Positions 1-9,474 of a DNA stretch of 64,000 nt are shown here, piece by piece. The notes beneath the pieces are model-generated. The model was not told the DNA's origin and made no database searches. It saw only the letters and a list, made by a program, of their open reading frames with translations. The DNA is from Acidobacteriota bacterium (GTDB lineage: Bacteria > Acidobacteriota > Holophagae > Acanthopleuribacterales > Acanthopleuribacteraceae). A program made the translations under genes and the position numbers. Numbering within the stretch: position 1 is the first letter of the stretch; the number at the start of each line of letters is the position of its first letter. The stretch spans positions 248,001-312,000 of the forward strand of contig JAGQSC010000015.1 in assembly GCA_020439745.1 (NCBI GenBank). Reading direction: 5' to 3'.

Positions 1-1
1 T

Positions 2-955
2 GGCGTGACAGCCAGAAACTCCTGGGCCCGCAATGTCCCTGAATTCCCCGAATATGCGAATCTACCAGCTAACAATCGGCCCGGCTCCGCTGTGTCCGGT
101 GAAGAAGCCTCCGTGTCGACGCTGATTAACGTGGATCTGAGTGAGTCGGACCTGGTGCCCTGGCCATCGAGAAAAGCTGAGCTTTTTGTCCAACCTGAAT
201 TGGTGAAAGCGGTATTCTCGGATGTGATTACCATGAGCGATCCAAACGAGATTGCATCAACTCAGGAAATGGCGATGTTCGACAACTGCACCACCAACGG
301 TAGAGTAACCAATCTATGCGCATTCCCTGGAGGACCCGGAATAGATGTGACATACTCGCCCAACAGTGAACTATGCAAACCTGCAACCGGTGAATTGGTT
401 TACCTTGAGACTGAAATCACCTTGTCGTTTCCCTCGTCTTGCTGGTACCGGAGTGCCCAACTGATGCTGGAAATAGATCCTGGCAGCGCATACGGATTTG
501 AAACAGAGAGCTTAATCAGTGACCCAACACCAACGGACCTGTTTGAATGGTGGGGCAACGATCCCTTTGCAATGACACGTGAGATTTATCCCGTTCCAGG
601 CGTTTCAGTGCTTGGTTCACCCTCGCTTGACGCCTATGCGCCTTTAGATGCGCCATTCATCACGACATCGCATGGTGATCGACTGTCAAAACAACTCATT
701 ATTGAATACGACCGATTCACATGGTCACCAAGTCTGCAAATCCAGTTTCGTCTGGCTCAAAGCTACTTAGCGCTTCCTTCGGCTGCTGAAATACACGTGG
801 CGTATGGCCATTCCTCCAACAGTGTCAGTGACTGGATTGGTGAAACTCCGTTTTCACATGCTCAAGACGGAGCGCCGCCCATCATGATTCAGGCAACAGA
901 GCAAACCATCACAACGGGTTCTTGGATTCCTTGCTCAGGAGGTGGCAAGCAATGA
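2..955 (+). CDS. hypothetical protein, 5' end cut by the window
   Basis: The frame is open from the first bases, so the gene probably begins upstream. A GTG at 5 is the first possible start but has no visible Shine-Dalgarno and no signal peptide follows it. About 316 residues are visible, rich in Ser, Pro and aromatic residues and low in Lys, with beta-type composition typical of exported surface or periplasmic proteins. I recognise no domain. The stop overlaps the next start as ATGA, so the two genes are translationally coupled and probably work together. Function unknown. Confidence 0.6.
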   Translation, partial: GVTARNSWARNVPEFPEYANLPANNRPGSAVSGEEASVSTLINVDLSESDLVPWPSRKAELFVQPELVKAVFSDVITMSDPNEIASTQEMAMFDNCTTNGRVTNLCAFPGGPGIDVTYSPNSELCKPATGELVYLETEITLSFPSSCWYRSAQLMLEIDPGSAYGFETESLISDPTPTDLFEWWGNDPFAMTREIYPVPGVSVLGSPSLDAYAPLDAPFITTSHGDRLSKQLIIEYDRFTWSPSLQIQFRLAQSYLALPSAAEIHVAYGHSSNSVSDWIGETPFSHAQDGAPPIMIQATEQTITTGSWIPCSGGGKQ

Positions 956-1695
956 ATTTCATCCTCATGGCAGCAGTTTTCTTGGTTTCCGATTGGTTTT
1001 CAAACAAAAAGCCTTTACCCGCAAACGCAACCTACGCTGAGCTTGGTGCCGTTCGTCTTCTGATAGATCAGAATTCCTTTGGAATAGTTGGGAATGACGT
1101 TGTATTTGACGTTCGGCTGAAATTCACCGATGGCGCGATACTCAGCGAAACCTTTGTCGACATTGAGGGTAGCCCCCTGGGCCATCAACCGATCCATTTG
1201 GCAGTATTCACATCATCCGCAACGGATTGCCTGGTCACGGCACCATTCGATGCGGTTTCGATCGTGAGGTGGCGAGCTGGTGAGTCTGAAATCTGGGTGC
1301 GAATATCGCAGCCTTCTTCTGACTGGGTGGAGGTTTCAGGCGTCAGCAGTCCTCCAACAATTGTCTGCAATGTTTCTTGGTCTATCGGCCTGGGAGAGCC
1401 AGTAAACACCGGATTTCTGCTCCCAAAGTTCCTTCAATCCTTGTCCAATTTGTCGGGCAACTCAAGAAACGGAATAGATCCTATTGCATTGCCAATCCAG
1501 GTAAATACAATTGGATTGCCTGAAAGTGCCCGTATCGAATTGGCGACTACATGGATGATCAATTCTCAAGGCGTCACTACCGCAGCTTCAACTGCGGGCA
1601 TCGTACTTGGTGACCAGATTCACATGGGCGCAAGTAAATCCAGTTGCATGAATGCTGGGCTACTGCTCGGAGTCATCGATTCAAGTTTCGAATGA
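952..1695 (+). CDS. hypothetical secreted protein
   Basis: 247 residues. The ATG at 952 is chosen over an in-frame TTG at 922 because AGGAGGT (937-943) lies 8 bases before it and a signal peptide starts there (MNFILMAAVFLVSDW). The ATG overlaps the preceding stop by 4 nt (ATGA). The mature part is Ser/Val/Ile rich with scattered Cys and no recognised motif. With its coupled neighbour it forms a pair of probably exported, beta-rich proteins. No function can be assigned. Confidence 0.65.
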   Translation: MNFILMAAVFLVSDWFSNKKPLPANATYAELGAVRLLIDQNSFGIVGNDVVFDVRLKFTDGAILSETFVDIEGSPLGHQPIHLAVFTSSATDCLVTAPFDAVSIVRWRAGESEIWVRISQPSSDWVEVSGVSSPPTIVCNVSWSIGLGEPVNTGFLLPKFLQSLSNLSGNSRNGIDPIALPIQVNTIGLPESARIELATTWMINSQGVTTAASTAGIVLGDQIHMGASKSSCMNAGLLLGVIDSSFE

Positions 1696-1867
1696 ATCCT
1701 TGCTGACAAGATTTTGAAAAAGCGGGAAGGTTCGATTTGAACGTCACACCTTTTACAGGGAATAAAAACTGGATCGCGCATCGTGTACAAAGATACGATT
1801 CAACGCAGAACGCAGCGCGTGATGCGCCTCGTCCCTTTACCAGAAATTGAATCACCAGGAGGCATGA

Positions 1868-2233
1868 ATGTATTGGATCTCGATGGCCTGGCTCTTACTA
1901 CCGGCACTGCAGGACCATTCGCACGAGTTGCATTTGAACGAGGGACAGAAGTGGACGGCCAATCAAGCCACCCACGACGGAATGATTCAGCTACTCGCGC
2001 TGATTAATCAAGAAGACGTGCCAGAAAGCCTGCAAAGCGACATGGATACCGTCATCAAAGGCATCATTACACAGTGCGACATGACCGGCGAGGCCCACGA
2101 TCAGTTACACATCGTCCTTGTACCCATCATCGAAGCTGTAAATGCTATGAACACATCTGAGGCCACTGCAGAACACCTCAACAACATTAGGCATCAACTG
2201 GATCAGTATTTCGCTCATTTTCAAGCGCCGTAG
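1868..2233 (+). CDS. small exported conserved hypothetical protein
   Basis: 121 residues. The start at 1868 has AGGAGG at 1857-1862; a closer ATG at 1864 is out of frame. An N-terminal hydrophobic stretch (MYWISMAWLLLPAL) is a likely signal peptide. The mature part is helical, with the phrases LNEGQKWTAN and TGEAHDQLHIVLVPII. From memory these resemble a family of small periplasmic or lipoprotein-like proteins of marine Bacteroidetes (LNNGKKW, SHDELH), whose function I do not know. The conserved His residues could bind a metal, but that is speculation. It stands alone, 172 bp after the previous gene. Confidence 0.6.
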   Translation: MYWISMAWLLLPALQDHSHELHLNEGQKWTANQATHDGMIQLLALINQEDVPESLQSDMDTVIKGIITQCDMTGEAHDQLHIVLVPIIEAVNAMNTSEATAEHLNNIRHQLDQYFAHFQAP

Positions 2234-2314
2234 CTCCAGCCTGCGGATTTTTGAGTGCAGCGGCCTTTCAGGGCTCGGCTTTCATTAGAATTCTCAACCC
2301 AGGGCTGCCATATT

Positions 2315-2330
2315 TGGCCCTTCAGGGCCA
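2315..2330. repeat. intergenic hairpin between convergent genes
   Basis: A perfect 6-bp inverted repeat, TGGCCC-TTCA-GGGCCA, lies between the end of the small exported gene (2233) and the end of pheA (2379). It could act as a bidirectional terminator, but no T-run follows on either strand. The surrounding 145 bp hold nothing else I can identify. Confidence 0.35.
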
Positions 2331-2378
2331 CCAATCGGCATTAGCTGAGCCACAATCAGGATCGTGGTGAACAGCGCA

Positions 2379-3443
2379 TTACCGAGATCGGGGGTAGGAA
2401 CCCAGGACTTTTAGGAAGCTACATAAAGGTTTCAGCTCACCGATTGCCTCAGCCAGCTTGGGTTGGGCCACATGGCCTTCCACATCCAGAAAGAACATGT
2501 ACTCCCACATGCTGCCCTTCATGGGCCGGCTCTCGATTTTCATCAGGTTCAAGCCACGGTAGCGGAAGGGTTCCAACATCTTACTCAGGATGCCCGCCTC
2601 GTCGCGGAAGCTGAACAGCAGGCTGGTTCGGTCACTGGCGCTGGGGTCCGGCATTTTTTCGCCGATCACCAAGAACCGTGTGAAGTTGTTGTGATGATCC
2701 TCAATCTTATTGGCAATCACCTGTAATCCGTACAGGTTGGTGGCCTGACCGCATGCCACAGCAGCCACAGATTCATCTTCGGCAGCTATTTGAGCCGCGC
2801 GTGCGGTGCTGGCCACCTCAATGCGAGGGATCTCCGAAAAATGTTCATCGAGCCAACGTCTGCACTGCGCCAAGGCTTGGGTATGCGACACAATCGAACG
2901 AATATCTTGTGTCCTTCCAGTCCTGGAAAGCAGGTCGTGCGAAATCTCCAAATAATTCTCGGCAATGATCTGTAGCGGCGACTCCATGAACATGTCCAGC
3001 GTGTGCGTTACGGCACCTTCGTTGGAGTTCTCAATGGGCACCACCCCGAACTTCGCACGCCCGCACATGACTTCTTCGAAGATGGCAGGGATACTTTTGG
3101 CAGGAACCAGCATGGCTGAATGGCCGAACTGCTGCATGGCAGCTACATGGGTGAATGTGGCACGCGGTCCTAGAAACACCACTTTGATGGGATGTTCCAG
3201 GCTCAACGAGGCCGAAATGATTTCGCGAAACACTTTGCGGATGGAGTCGTTGGGAAAGGGACCGGGATTTGTACTGCTCAAGCGCTCGAAAATCGTGCGT
3301 TCACGGCTGGGTACGTACAATTCCTGTTGGGCCTTGGTCTTGATCTTCCCCACTTCAATGACGATTCCTGCGCGCTGATTTAGCAGGTCCAAAATACGGT
3401 CGTCGATGTCATCTATTTTTTGACGCAGTTCCGCAATGCTCAT
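2379..3443 (-). CDS. pheA: bifunctional chorismate mutase / prephenate dehydratase
   Basis: Converts chorismate to prephenate and then to phenylpyruvate in phenylalanine synthesis. 354 residues. Residues 1-85 are an AroQ-type chorismate mutase (ELRQKIDDIDDRILDLLNQR). Next comes the prephenate dehydratase domain, with FLGPRATFTH, VVPIENSNEG and the catalytic TRF motif (NNFTRFLVIG). A C-terminal ACT domain carries ESRP, the usual Phe-binding motif, so feedback inhibition is expected. The start at 3443 is chosen because GGAGGGTG precedes it and it overlaps the upstream stop as ATGA; an in-frame start 48 bases earlier would extend into that gene. Last gene of the metG operon. Confidence 0.95.
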   Translation of the reverse strand: MSIAELRQKIDDIDDRILDLLNQRAGIVIEVGKIKTKAQQELYVPSRERTIFERLSSTNPGPFPNDSIRKVFREIISASLSLEHPIKVVFLGPRATFTHVAAMQQFGHSAMLVPAKSIPAIFEEVMCGRAKFGVVPIENSNEGAVTHTLDMFMESPLQIIAENYLEISHDLLSRTGRTQDIRSIVSHTQALAQCRRWLDEHFSEIPRIEVASTARAAQIAAEDESVAAVACGQATNLYGLQVIANKIEDHHNNFTRFLVIGEKMPDPSASDRTSLLFSFRDEAGILSKMLEPFRYRGLNLMKIESRPMKGSMWEYMFFLDVEGHVAQPKLAEAIGELKPLCSFLKVLGSYPRSR

Positions 3444-4183
3444 GAAGCACCCTCCAGCCGACTTGTGATGTGGTAACCGGCAATCGCGCATGCGGCCGCC
3501 ACATTCATCGAATACTTATTTCCATGCATTGGGATGGCCACATGCTCGGCGCAAAGCGCGAGTATGGCATCCGAGATGCCGTGTTCTTCATGGCCCACTA
3601 CCAAGGAAAGTGGCGCCTTGGGGGTCCATTCCCGCAGAGGCACCATGGCCCCGCCCAATTCCAGAGCAGCCACATGTCTTCCACAGGATGCCAAATAATC
3701 TGGGAGATTTGGCTGATAGGCCAATGGAATCCAACGCTCAGAGCCTCGTGCGGTTTTTCGAAAACGCGGATGGTCTAAAGGAAACCAGGCGTGGCCATAG
3801 ACCAATCGTTCAAATCCCAGATTGTCGATCAACCGCACCAGGCTACCCAGATTGTAAGGACTCCTTACTTGATCAACCACCAATTCCACGGGATATTTGG
3901 GCTGCCAGGCGAGGTGGTGTTCGTTGGATTCATCGTCGGCCAATCCAGCAGCCAACCGGTGGAACCGGGCGAAAGAATCGAGCTGTTCTGCATCGTCCAG
4001 CCAAACTGGAGCCTGATACCGATCCAGCGATACACCCTCAAGTAGTTCGTGGTAGCGAGCCAGAAAGCCATCCAGCGAACCCTGTGCCCATTCCAGGGCC
4101 AGGGCCATGAGGACCTTGTGTTGTTGGCGCGCACTTAGCTTGCGAAATTTATACAGCGCAATGCGATTAGCGGACTTTTCCAT
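3440..4183 (-). CDS. TrmH/SpoU-family RNA 2'-O-methyltransferase
   Basis: 247 residues. The C-terminal half carries the three SpoU motifs of the knotted SPOUT fold: motif 1 RSPYNLGSLVRLIDNLG, motif 2 LVVGHEEHGIS and motif 3 IPMHGNKYSMNVAAACAI. These enzymes methylate ribose 2'-OH in rRNA or tRNA using SAM. The substrate cannot be told from sequence. The first 95 residues are a family-specific extension without a recognisable domain. It overlaps the end of metG by 17 bp and the start of pheA by 4 bp, so it is co-translated between a tRNA synthetase and an amino-acid gene. Confidence 0.85.
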   Translation of the reverse strand: MEKSANRIALYKFRKLSARQQHKVLMALALEWAQGSLDGFLARYHELLEGVSLDRYQAPVWLDDAEQLDSFARFHRLAAGLADDESNEHHLAWQPKYPVELVVDQVRSPYNLGSLVRLIDNLGFERLVYGHAWFPLDHPRFRKTARGSERWIPLAYQPNLPDYLASCGRHVAALELGGAMVPLREWTPKAPLSLVVGHEEHGISDAILALCAEHVAIPMHGNKYSMNVAAACAIAGYHITSRLEGAS

Positions 4184-6278
4184 GGTCCAAATTCACAGTC
4201 TTGATGGGCTCACCGCCCAACATGGGAGCCATGTCCTCGCATAGAAGTTGTCCATCTTTAACCGACAACGGCAGGCTGGAAAATGTTTCGAACGTGATTT
4301 GAGCGACCGGCTCACCGCCTAGGGAGACCCGAGTACCGGGTAAATATCGGTCCAAATCGAACAGATCCAACACTTTCTTGCGCTCAGCGGTCAAGACCAT
4401 ACCTTCAGAAACCACACCGCGCAGGTCTGCAGGAGCCAGGTTCGCGACGATCAACAAGTTCCGATTCATAAGGTCGTCGGCACGGTAGTGGGAAACCAGA
4501 CCCGCTACAATCGTACGCTCCTTTGACTCCCCTAGATCCACGTTCAGCACGTACAGACGATCTGCATGGGGATGGGGCGACACCTTCGTGACGCGTCCCA
4601 CGCGCAGATCAACCAACGACGGATTCACCCACTCACCGCCAAACCGTTTCCGCCATTTCTCGGCATCTTTGGGGTCGAGTTTGGGAAAGAGGATCTCCGG
4701 ATCCCCAATCACATGCCCATCGACGAGGACTTGGGGAATCTGCCAGTGGGTGATATCGCTGTTGAGCATGCCGCTCAGCCTGTCGCTAGTGCGAGGCATG
4801 AAGGCCTGCAACATCACGGCAATCTTGTGTACCGCGTGCGCCAGAACGGATACGGTTGCTTGCGCCCTTTCTGGACTGGTTTTGATCTGCTCCCACGGTG
4901 CCATGTCTTGAAAGAATTTGTTGGCGCGGTTTCCGAGTGCCAGAATGCCGCGCAGGGCTTCCCGCAACCGCACCGCTTCCATTTGCGCGGTCACTTCTTG
5001 AAACGCTTTATCTACCTCGTCCATGAACGTCTTGTGCGGATCATCAGCGGCCGACATATCCACCACACCTTGGAAATTTCGTTTTAAATAGACCAGGGTC
5101 CGGTTCACCAAGTTGCCGATGTTGTCGATGAACTCAGAGTTCACCTTCTCAAAGAAATCGCTCCAAACGAACGCCGAATCATTGCGTTCAGGCCGAATGG
5201 ATACGAGATAGAAGCGCCACAGATCAATGTCGATTCCGGTCGTTTGTACATCAGTCCCAAACACACCAATATTGCGTGACTTGGAGAACTTGGTGTCCTC
5301 GTAGTTGAGGTATTCGGTGGAATTGATGTGGTGTAGAAGGGTCCATTCTTTGCCCGTTCCAATCAACGAGGCGGGAAACACCACCGTATGAAAGGGAATG
5401 TTGTCTTTGGCCATAAACTGATAAAGCGCCACGTTACTGGGATTCAACCACCAATCCTGCCAATCTGGACGCTCCTTAGCGGTAATCGAGATGTAGCCAA
5501 TGGGCGCATCGAACCATACATAAAAGACCTTATCCTCAAAGCCGGGTTTAGGGACTGGAATTCCCCATTTCAAGTCACGGGTGATAGGTCGGGGTGCCAG
5601 GCCTTTTTCCAGCCAACTCTGAGTAGTTTGAACCGCGTTTCGTGTCCACGCGCCTTCGTCGCTAGCCTTTTCAAACCAAGTTGCCAATCGCGGCTGAATG
5701 CGGTCGAGGTCCAAGTACAGGTGTTTGGTTTCTTTCAAACCGGGTGGATTGCCACAGAGCTTACAGCGCGCGTTGAGCAACGATTCCGGGTCCAACAACT
5801 TGCCGCACTTGTCGCACTGGTCGCCGCGCGCATCTTCATAGCTGCAATGGGGACAGGTGCCTTCTACATAGCGATCGGCTAGGAACATCTGGTCGTGTTG
5901 ACAATAGGTGCGCTGGGACGTCTGTTCCGAGATCAGGCCCTGACGATCCAAGTCGTTAAAAATGCCTTGTGCAATTTGAGTCTGCTCAGGCGTGGAGGTA
6001 CGTCCAAAAATATCAAATGAGATCTGAAACGCGTCGTAGATATCTCGATGAATGACATGATATTTGTCGCAAATTTCACGAGGCGTTAGCCCCTCTTCGC
6101 GGGCCTTGTTTTCTGTCGCAGTTCCGTATTCATCTGTGCCACAGACATAAAGCGTCTCGTAACCTCGAGCGCGACAAAAACGCGCATACACATCCGCAGA
6201 AAGCACGCAGCCGATGATGTTTCCCAGGTGGGGCACGTTGTTGACATACGGCAGAGCCGATGTAATGAGCTTACGCAT
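4167..6278 (-). CDS. metG: methionyl-tRNA synthetase
   Basis: Charges tRNA-Met in the cytoplasm. 703 residues. The class I signatures are HLGN (17-20) and KFSKS (330-334). A double-knuckle zinc site uses Cys142/145/155/158/172/175, as in the E. coli-like two-zinc type. The last ~130 residues are the EMAP-II-like tRNA-binding and dimerisation domain (VDLRVGRVTKV, HPHADRL). The start has a strong GGGAGGT 4 bases upstream. A TATAGT-like -10 lies at 6306-6311 in the 59-bp leader, with no convincing -35. First gene of the metG - methyltransferase - pheA operon. Confidence 0.96.
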   Translation of the reverse strand: MRKLITSALPYVNNVPHLGNIIGCVLSADVYARFCRARGYETLYVCGTDEYGTATENKAREEGLTPREICDKYHVIHRDIYDAFQISFDIFGRTSTPEQTQIAQGIFNDLDRQGLISEQTSQRTYCQHDQMFLADRYVEGTCPHCSYEDARGDQCDKCGKLLDPESLLNARCKLCGNPPGLKETKHLYLDLDRIQPRLATWFEKASDEGAWTRNAVQTTQSWLEKGLAPRPITRDLKWGIPVPKPGFEDKVFYVWFDAPIGYISITAKERPDWQDWWLNPSNVALYQFMAKDNIPFHTVVFPASLIGTGKEWTLLHHINSTEYLNYEDTKFSKSRNIGVFGTDVQTTGIDIDLWRFYLVSIRPERNDSAFVWSDFFEKVNSEFIDNIGNLVNRTLVYLKRNFQGVVDMSAADDPHKTFMDEVDKAFQEVTAQMEAVRLREALRGILALGNRANKFFQDMAPWEQIKTSPERAQATVSVLAHAVHKIAVMLQAFMPRTSDRLSGMLNSDITHWQIPQVLVDGHVIGDPEILFPKLDPKDAEKWRKRFGGEWVNPSLVDLRVGRVTKVSPHPHADRLYVLNVDLGESKERTIVAGLVSHYRADDLMNRNLLIVANLAPADLRGVVSEGMVLTAERKKVLDLFDLDRYLPGTRVSLGGEPVAQITFETFSSLPLSVKDGQLLCEDMAPMLGGEPIKTVNLDHGKVR

Positions 6279-6337
6279 CCTACCTCCCGAAAGCGTAAAC
6301 CCAAGACTATATCAAGAGATGAGGCCAGAGGACAGTG

Positions 6338-6790
6338 CTATTGATCGCTGTGTGCGCAGCAACCGTCTTCCGGGTGCAGCCACTCTGTCTCACCATCTTC
6401 GTAATATTCCTTCTTCCAAATAGGCACGCGCTGTTTCAGTGTGTCGATCACAAACCGCAAGGCTGCGAACGCTTCCGGGCGGTGAGGTGCGCCGATGGCA
6501 ATGAACACGCTTGACTCACCCACGGGCATTTCCCCCAGTCGATGAACGGCCAGGCACGTCCGCAATGAAGGCCATTGCTGGCAAGCTTCCGTGACGACCC
6601 TGGACAACTCGGCCTGTGCCATATCCTCGTAGGCTTGGTAACCCAACTTAACGACCTTCCGTGAACCTTGATGATTGCGCACCGTCCCTGAAAAGGTGAC
6701 CACGGCACCACACTCTGGATGGTTGGCACGATGAGTAAGTGCGGCAATATCTATCTCTTCGCGCACTAACTGCACCCAAACCTCAGCCAC
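6338..6790 (-). CDS. moaE: molybdopterin synthase catalytic subunit
   Basis: Transfers two sulfurs from MoaD thiocarboxylate to precursor Z (cPMP) to make molybdopterin. 150 residues, normal for the family. The two catalytic lysines fall at the E. coli positions, Lys119 (TLK) and Lys126 (IWKKE), and the NHQGSRKV and HRLGEMPVGE blocks are present. It starts with GTG and overlaps moaD by 8 bp. The C-terminal tail ends in a Cys pair (GCCAHSDQ). No other molybdenum cofactor gene is in the window. Confidence 0.95.
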   Translation of the reverse strand: MAEVWVQLVREEIDIAALTHRANHPECGAVVTFSGTVRNHQGSRKVVKLGYQAYEDMAQAELSRVVTEACQQWPSLRTCLAVHRLGEMPVGESSVFIAIGAPHRPEAFAALRFVIDTLKQRVPIWKKEYYEDGETEWLHPEDGCCAHSDQ

Positions 6791-7031
6791 CGGACACCGG
6801 CGGAATCAGCGCCAACTCGTCGTTCGAGGAACAAACAGCATCTGGACCCACAAACTGTCGGTTCAACGCCAACCGACTGATGCTGCGGTACTTTGCCAGA
6901 TGGGGGTGGCGCTCAAAAAAGCGATCCAACAGTTCACCTGCCATAGCCTGATCTGGGCCTTCCAAGTCGATTACCTCTTGGTTCAGCTGTTCTCGAAAGA
7001 ATGCGAACAAACGCAATTGATAAAGAGCCAT
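6783..7031 (-). CDS. moaD: molybdopterin synthase sulfur-carrier subunit
   Basis: Ubiquitin-fold sulfur carrier, 82 residues, ending in the required Gly-Gly (PPVSGG) that is adenylated and thiocarboxylated. The start at 7031 (MALYQLRLF) is preferred: GGGAGG lies about 11 bases upstream. The next in-frame ATG at 7058 overlaps a TAGAAT hexamer that may be the promoter -10, so it may not even be transcribed. Divergent from pdxS with 139 bp between the two starts. Confidence 0.92.
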   Translation of the reverse strand: MALYQLRLFAFFREQLNQEVIDLEGPDQAMAGELLDRFFERHPHLAKYRSISRLALNRQFVGPDAVCSSNDELALIPPVSGG

Positions 7032-7097
7032 GATTTCAGGCTTCCTCCCACGAAACATTCTAACGCGAAAAGCCGATCACAGGTCCAGCGGGGACAG

Positions 7098-7126
7098 TTG
7101 CAACCCGTGCCCTTTCACGCGATAAT
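7098..7126 (+). promoter_or_regulatory. sigma-70-type promoter of the pdxS operon
   Basis: TTGCAA (7098-7103) and GATAAT (7121-7126) are separated by exactly 17 bp, 45 bp before the pdxS start. The -10 matches 5 of 6 and the -35 matches 4 of 6 consensus bases. The only other candidates in the gap point toward moaD. Confidence 0.6.
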
Positions 7127-7170
7127 GTGCGGCCCAGCGCAGGAAGGGCATAGCCCAACGGAGGTAAGCC

Positions 7171-8055
7171 TTGAAAATAACCGGAACATTAGAAGTAAAA
7201 ACAGGACTCTCAGAAATGCTAAAAGGCGGCGTGATCATGGATGTCGTCACCGCCGATCAAGCAAAAATTGCCGAAGACGCTGGGGCCACGGCAGTTATGG
7301 CATTAGAACGCGTGCCAGCAGACATCCGAGCACACGGTGGTGTCGCACGTATGTCACCGCCAGAGTTGATTTACGCCATCAAGGAAGCCGTGACGATTCC
7401 CGTCATGGCAAAAGTGCGCATCGGCCATTTCGTCGAGGCCCAATTACTGGAATCCATTGGCATTGATTTCATTGACGAAAGCGAAGTGCTAACGCCAGCC
7501 GATGAGCATCACCACATTTGGAAATACGATTTCAAGACACCTTTTGTCTGCGGCTGCAAGAACCTGGGAGAGGCGTTACGACGCATTGGTGAAGGTGCTG
7601 CCTTGGTTCGCACGAAAGGTGAACCCGGTACCGGCAATATCGTCGAGGCCGTGCGGCACATGCGTCAGGTGAATCGCGAAATCAAGATGCTGCAATCGCT
7701 GCGCAACGATGAACTCATGACTGTGGCCAAAGAACACGGCGCACCCTTTGAGCTGGTGTCATGGGTGGCCAAACAGGGCAAGCTGCCCGTCCCTAACTTT
7801 GCTGCTGGTGGTATTGCAACGCCTGCAGACGCTGCGCTGATGATGCAGTTAGGTGCCGAAGCGGTATTTGTGGGCTCCGGCATTTTCAAATCCGGTGATG
7901 CGGCCCGGCGCGCGCAAGCGATTGTCAAGGCCACCACGCATTACACCGATGCAGCCATTCTCGTGGAAGTGTCACGCGATCTCGGCGAACCTATGGTGGG
8001 CATAGACGTACACGAGATACCGCAAAACGAGATCATGGCCGATCGGGGCTGGTAA
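7171..8055 (+). CDS. pdxS: pyridoxal 5'-phosphate synthase, lyase subunit
   Basis: DXP-independent vitamin B6 synthesis: condenses ribose 5-phosphate, glyceraldehyde 3-phosphate and ammonia to PLP. 294 residues, a (beta/alpha)8 barrel. Visible hallmarks are MDVVTADQA, the substrate lysine in VMAKVRIGH, the second lysine in [10 protein letters not shown] and the C-terminal phosphate loop IATPADAA...[10 protein letters not shown]. The TTG start at 7171 is supported by GGAGGT at 7160-7165 and by the family N-terminus. pdxT follows without a gap, giving the 12+12 synthase complex. Confidence 0.97.
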   Translation: MKITGTLEVKTGLSEMLKGGVIMDVVTADQAKIAEDAGATAVMALERVPADIRAHGGVARMSPPELIYAIKEAVTIPVMAKVRIGHFVEAQLLESIGIDFIDESEVLTPADEHHHIWKYDFKTPFVCGCKNLGEALRRIGEGAALVRTKGEPGTGNIVEAVRHMRQVNREIKMLQSLRNDELMTVAKEHGAPFELVSWVAKQGKLPVPNFAAGGIATPADAALMMQLGAEAVFVGSGIFKSGDAARRAQAIVKATTHYTDAAILVEVSRDLGEPMVGIDVHEIPQNEIMADRGW

Positions 8056-8625
8056 ATGATCGGCGTTCTAGCGCTACAAGGCGGCTACGAACGGCACGGT
8101 AAAGTCTTGGAGAAGTTGGGTGTAGCCTACCGCTATGTCAAGTTGCCCCATCAACTGGAAGGCCTTGATGGCTTGATCATGCCCGGTGGTGAATCCACCA
8201 CCATGCTCAAGCTGGCCAACACGTTCTCCTTGATGGAGCCCTTGCGCGCATGCATTCAAACCGGATTGCCGGTATTCGCGACTTGTGCGGGCTCCATTTT
8301 GCTGTGTGACACCGTGTTGCACCCTAGTCAGCAGAGTCTTGGCGTATTGCCGGCCACCATTGAACGAAACGCGTACGGCTCCCAGCGCGAGAGTTTCTAT
8401 GCGGAAATTGACGTGGAGCCCTGGGGCCTGGAACAAGTGGGCGTTTATTTCATACGGGCGCCAAGATTTGTGGCCCATGAACCACAGGTACAAGTTCTTT
8501 GTCGGTTCAATCAGGACATCATCGGAGTCCAGTGGCGACATATCACAGCGGTTACGTTCCACCCGGAACTTGCCGATCACACCGTGATGCATCGTGCATG
8601 GTTGCATCAGCAGGCGTTGGTCTAA
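8056..8625 (+). CDS. pdxT: pyridoxal 5'-phosphate synthase, glutaminase subunit
   Basis: Class I glutamine amidotransferase that feeds ammonia to PdxS. 189 residues. The triad is visible: Cys77 in FATCAGS, and His169 and Glu171 in TFHPEL; MPGGESTTM is the oxyanion and substrate loop. The start directly abuts the pdxS stop. It shares the operon with the five downstream metabolic genes. Confidence 0.97.
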   Translation: MIGVLALQGGYERHGKVLEKLGVAYRYVKLPHQLEGLDGLIMPGGESTTMLKLANTFSLMEPLRACIQTGLPVFATCAGSILLCDTVLHPSQQSLGVLPATIERNAYGSQRESFYAEIDVEPWGLEQVGVYFIRAPRFVAHEPQVQVLCRFNQDIIGVQWRHITAVTFHPELADHTVMHRAWLHQQALV

Positions 8626-8634
8626 GGAGCACCA

Positions 8635-9474
8635 TTGCCAACACTAACGCATGAACAAGGCATCGATTTGGGTCAACAGACTTGCCTGCAGTTTCAGGGC
8701 CCAGACGTTTTGCAGTACTTGCAAGGACTTGTGACGCAAGATGTCCGGCAACTCAAAGCAGATCAATGCCTTGCCACATGTGTCCTTAACCCACGAGGCG
8801 GTCTCATTGCCTATGGCTTCATGTGGCAAAATGCTGACTGCATTTTTCTTCATGTTCAGGCCGTAGACACCGCAGCGGTTAAGAGCCATTTTGATCGCTA
8901 CCATATTGCTGATCGGCTTGACATAACCATCACACAACCTAAACGACTGGTTCACTTCCCCTACCTGGAAACATGCGAGGATAGGTCGGATTCTGCCATT
9001 GGGTGTCATCGATATGGAATCCCTGGCCTGGATGTATGGATGGATGAACCGTTTGACTTTATCCCAATCGACACGGACCAACTGGAAGTTTCACGCATCA
9101 AACGAGGGGTACCTGTTTTTGGACAAGACATGTTCCCCGATGATAATCCATTGATCTATGGATTGGCCGATGCCATAAGTAAGCACAAAGGGTGCTATAT
9201 TGGCCAAGAAACGGTGGCTATGACCCGAGACCGTGGCCGACCGCCACGTAGATTAGTGGTCTGTCGGAGCCAAGGTGTTCAAGCAGTCAAGGGACCCGTT
9301 CGATATGATAAGGACACTGTAGGCGACCTGTCATCTGTGGCCATGGATGGGGAAATCGCCCATGGGTTGGCAACCGTGAAGTATTCCGTCGCTCAACGAG
9401 AAAACATTTTGGTGGATGCATTGAATCAAAGCTGGACCATTATCCAAGTAGCCGACTACGGGAAACCGTCATGA
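8635..9474 (+). CDS. ygfZ: YgfZ/GcvT-like folate-binding protein
   Basis: 279 residues, aminomethyltransferase (GcvT) fold. The YgfZ signature KGCYIGQE lies at 185-192, its Cys187 being the conserved residue implicated with tetrahydrofolate in Fe-S enzyme maturation (IBA57/YgfZ group). It starts with TTG at 8635 after AAGGA at 8624-8628. It sits 9 bp after pdxT and overlaps the next gene by 4 bp. Its folate dependence fits the pterin-type gene that follows, though the link is inference. Confidence 0.88.
   Translation: MPTLTHEQGIDLGQQTCLQFQGPDVLQYLQGLVTQDVRQLKADQCLATCVLNPRGGLIAYGFMWQNADCIFLHVQAVDTAAVKSHFDRYHIADRLDITITQPKRLVHFPYLETCEDRSDSAIGCHRYGIPGLDVWMDEPFDFIPIDTDQLEVSRIKRGVPVFGQDMFPDDNPLIYGLADAISKHKGCYIGQETVAMTRDRGRPPRRLVVCRSQGVQAVKGPVRYDKDTVGDLSSVAMDGEIAHGLATVKYSVAQRENILVDALNQSWTIIQVADYGKPS

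Noticed and set aside
1696-1867. Promoter before the small exported protein
   Set aside because: TTGAAC and GAATAA are 17 bp apart, but the -10 is weak and other hexamer pairs fit equally badly. Not called.
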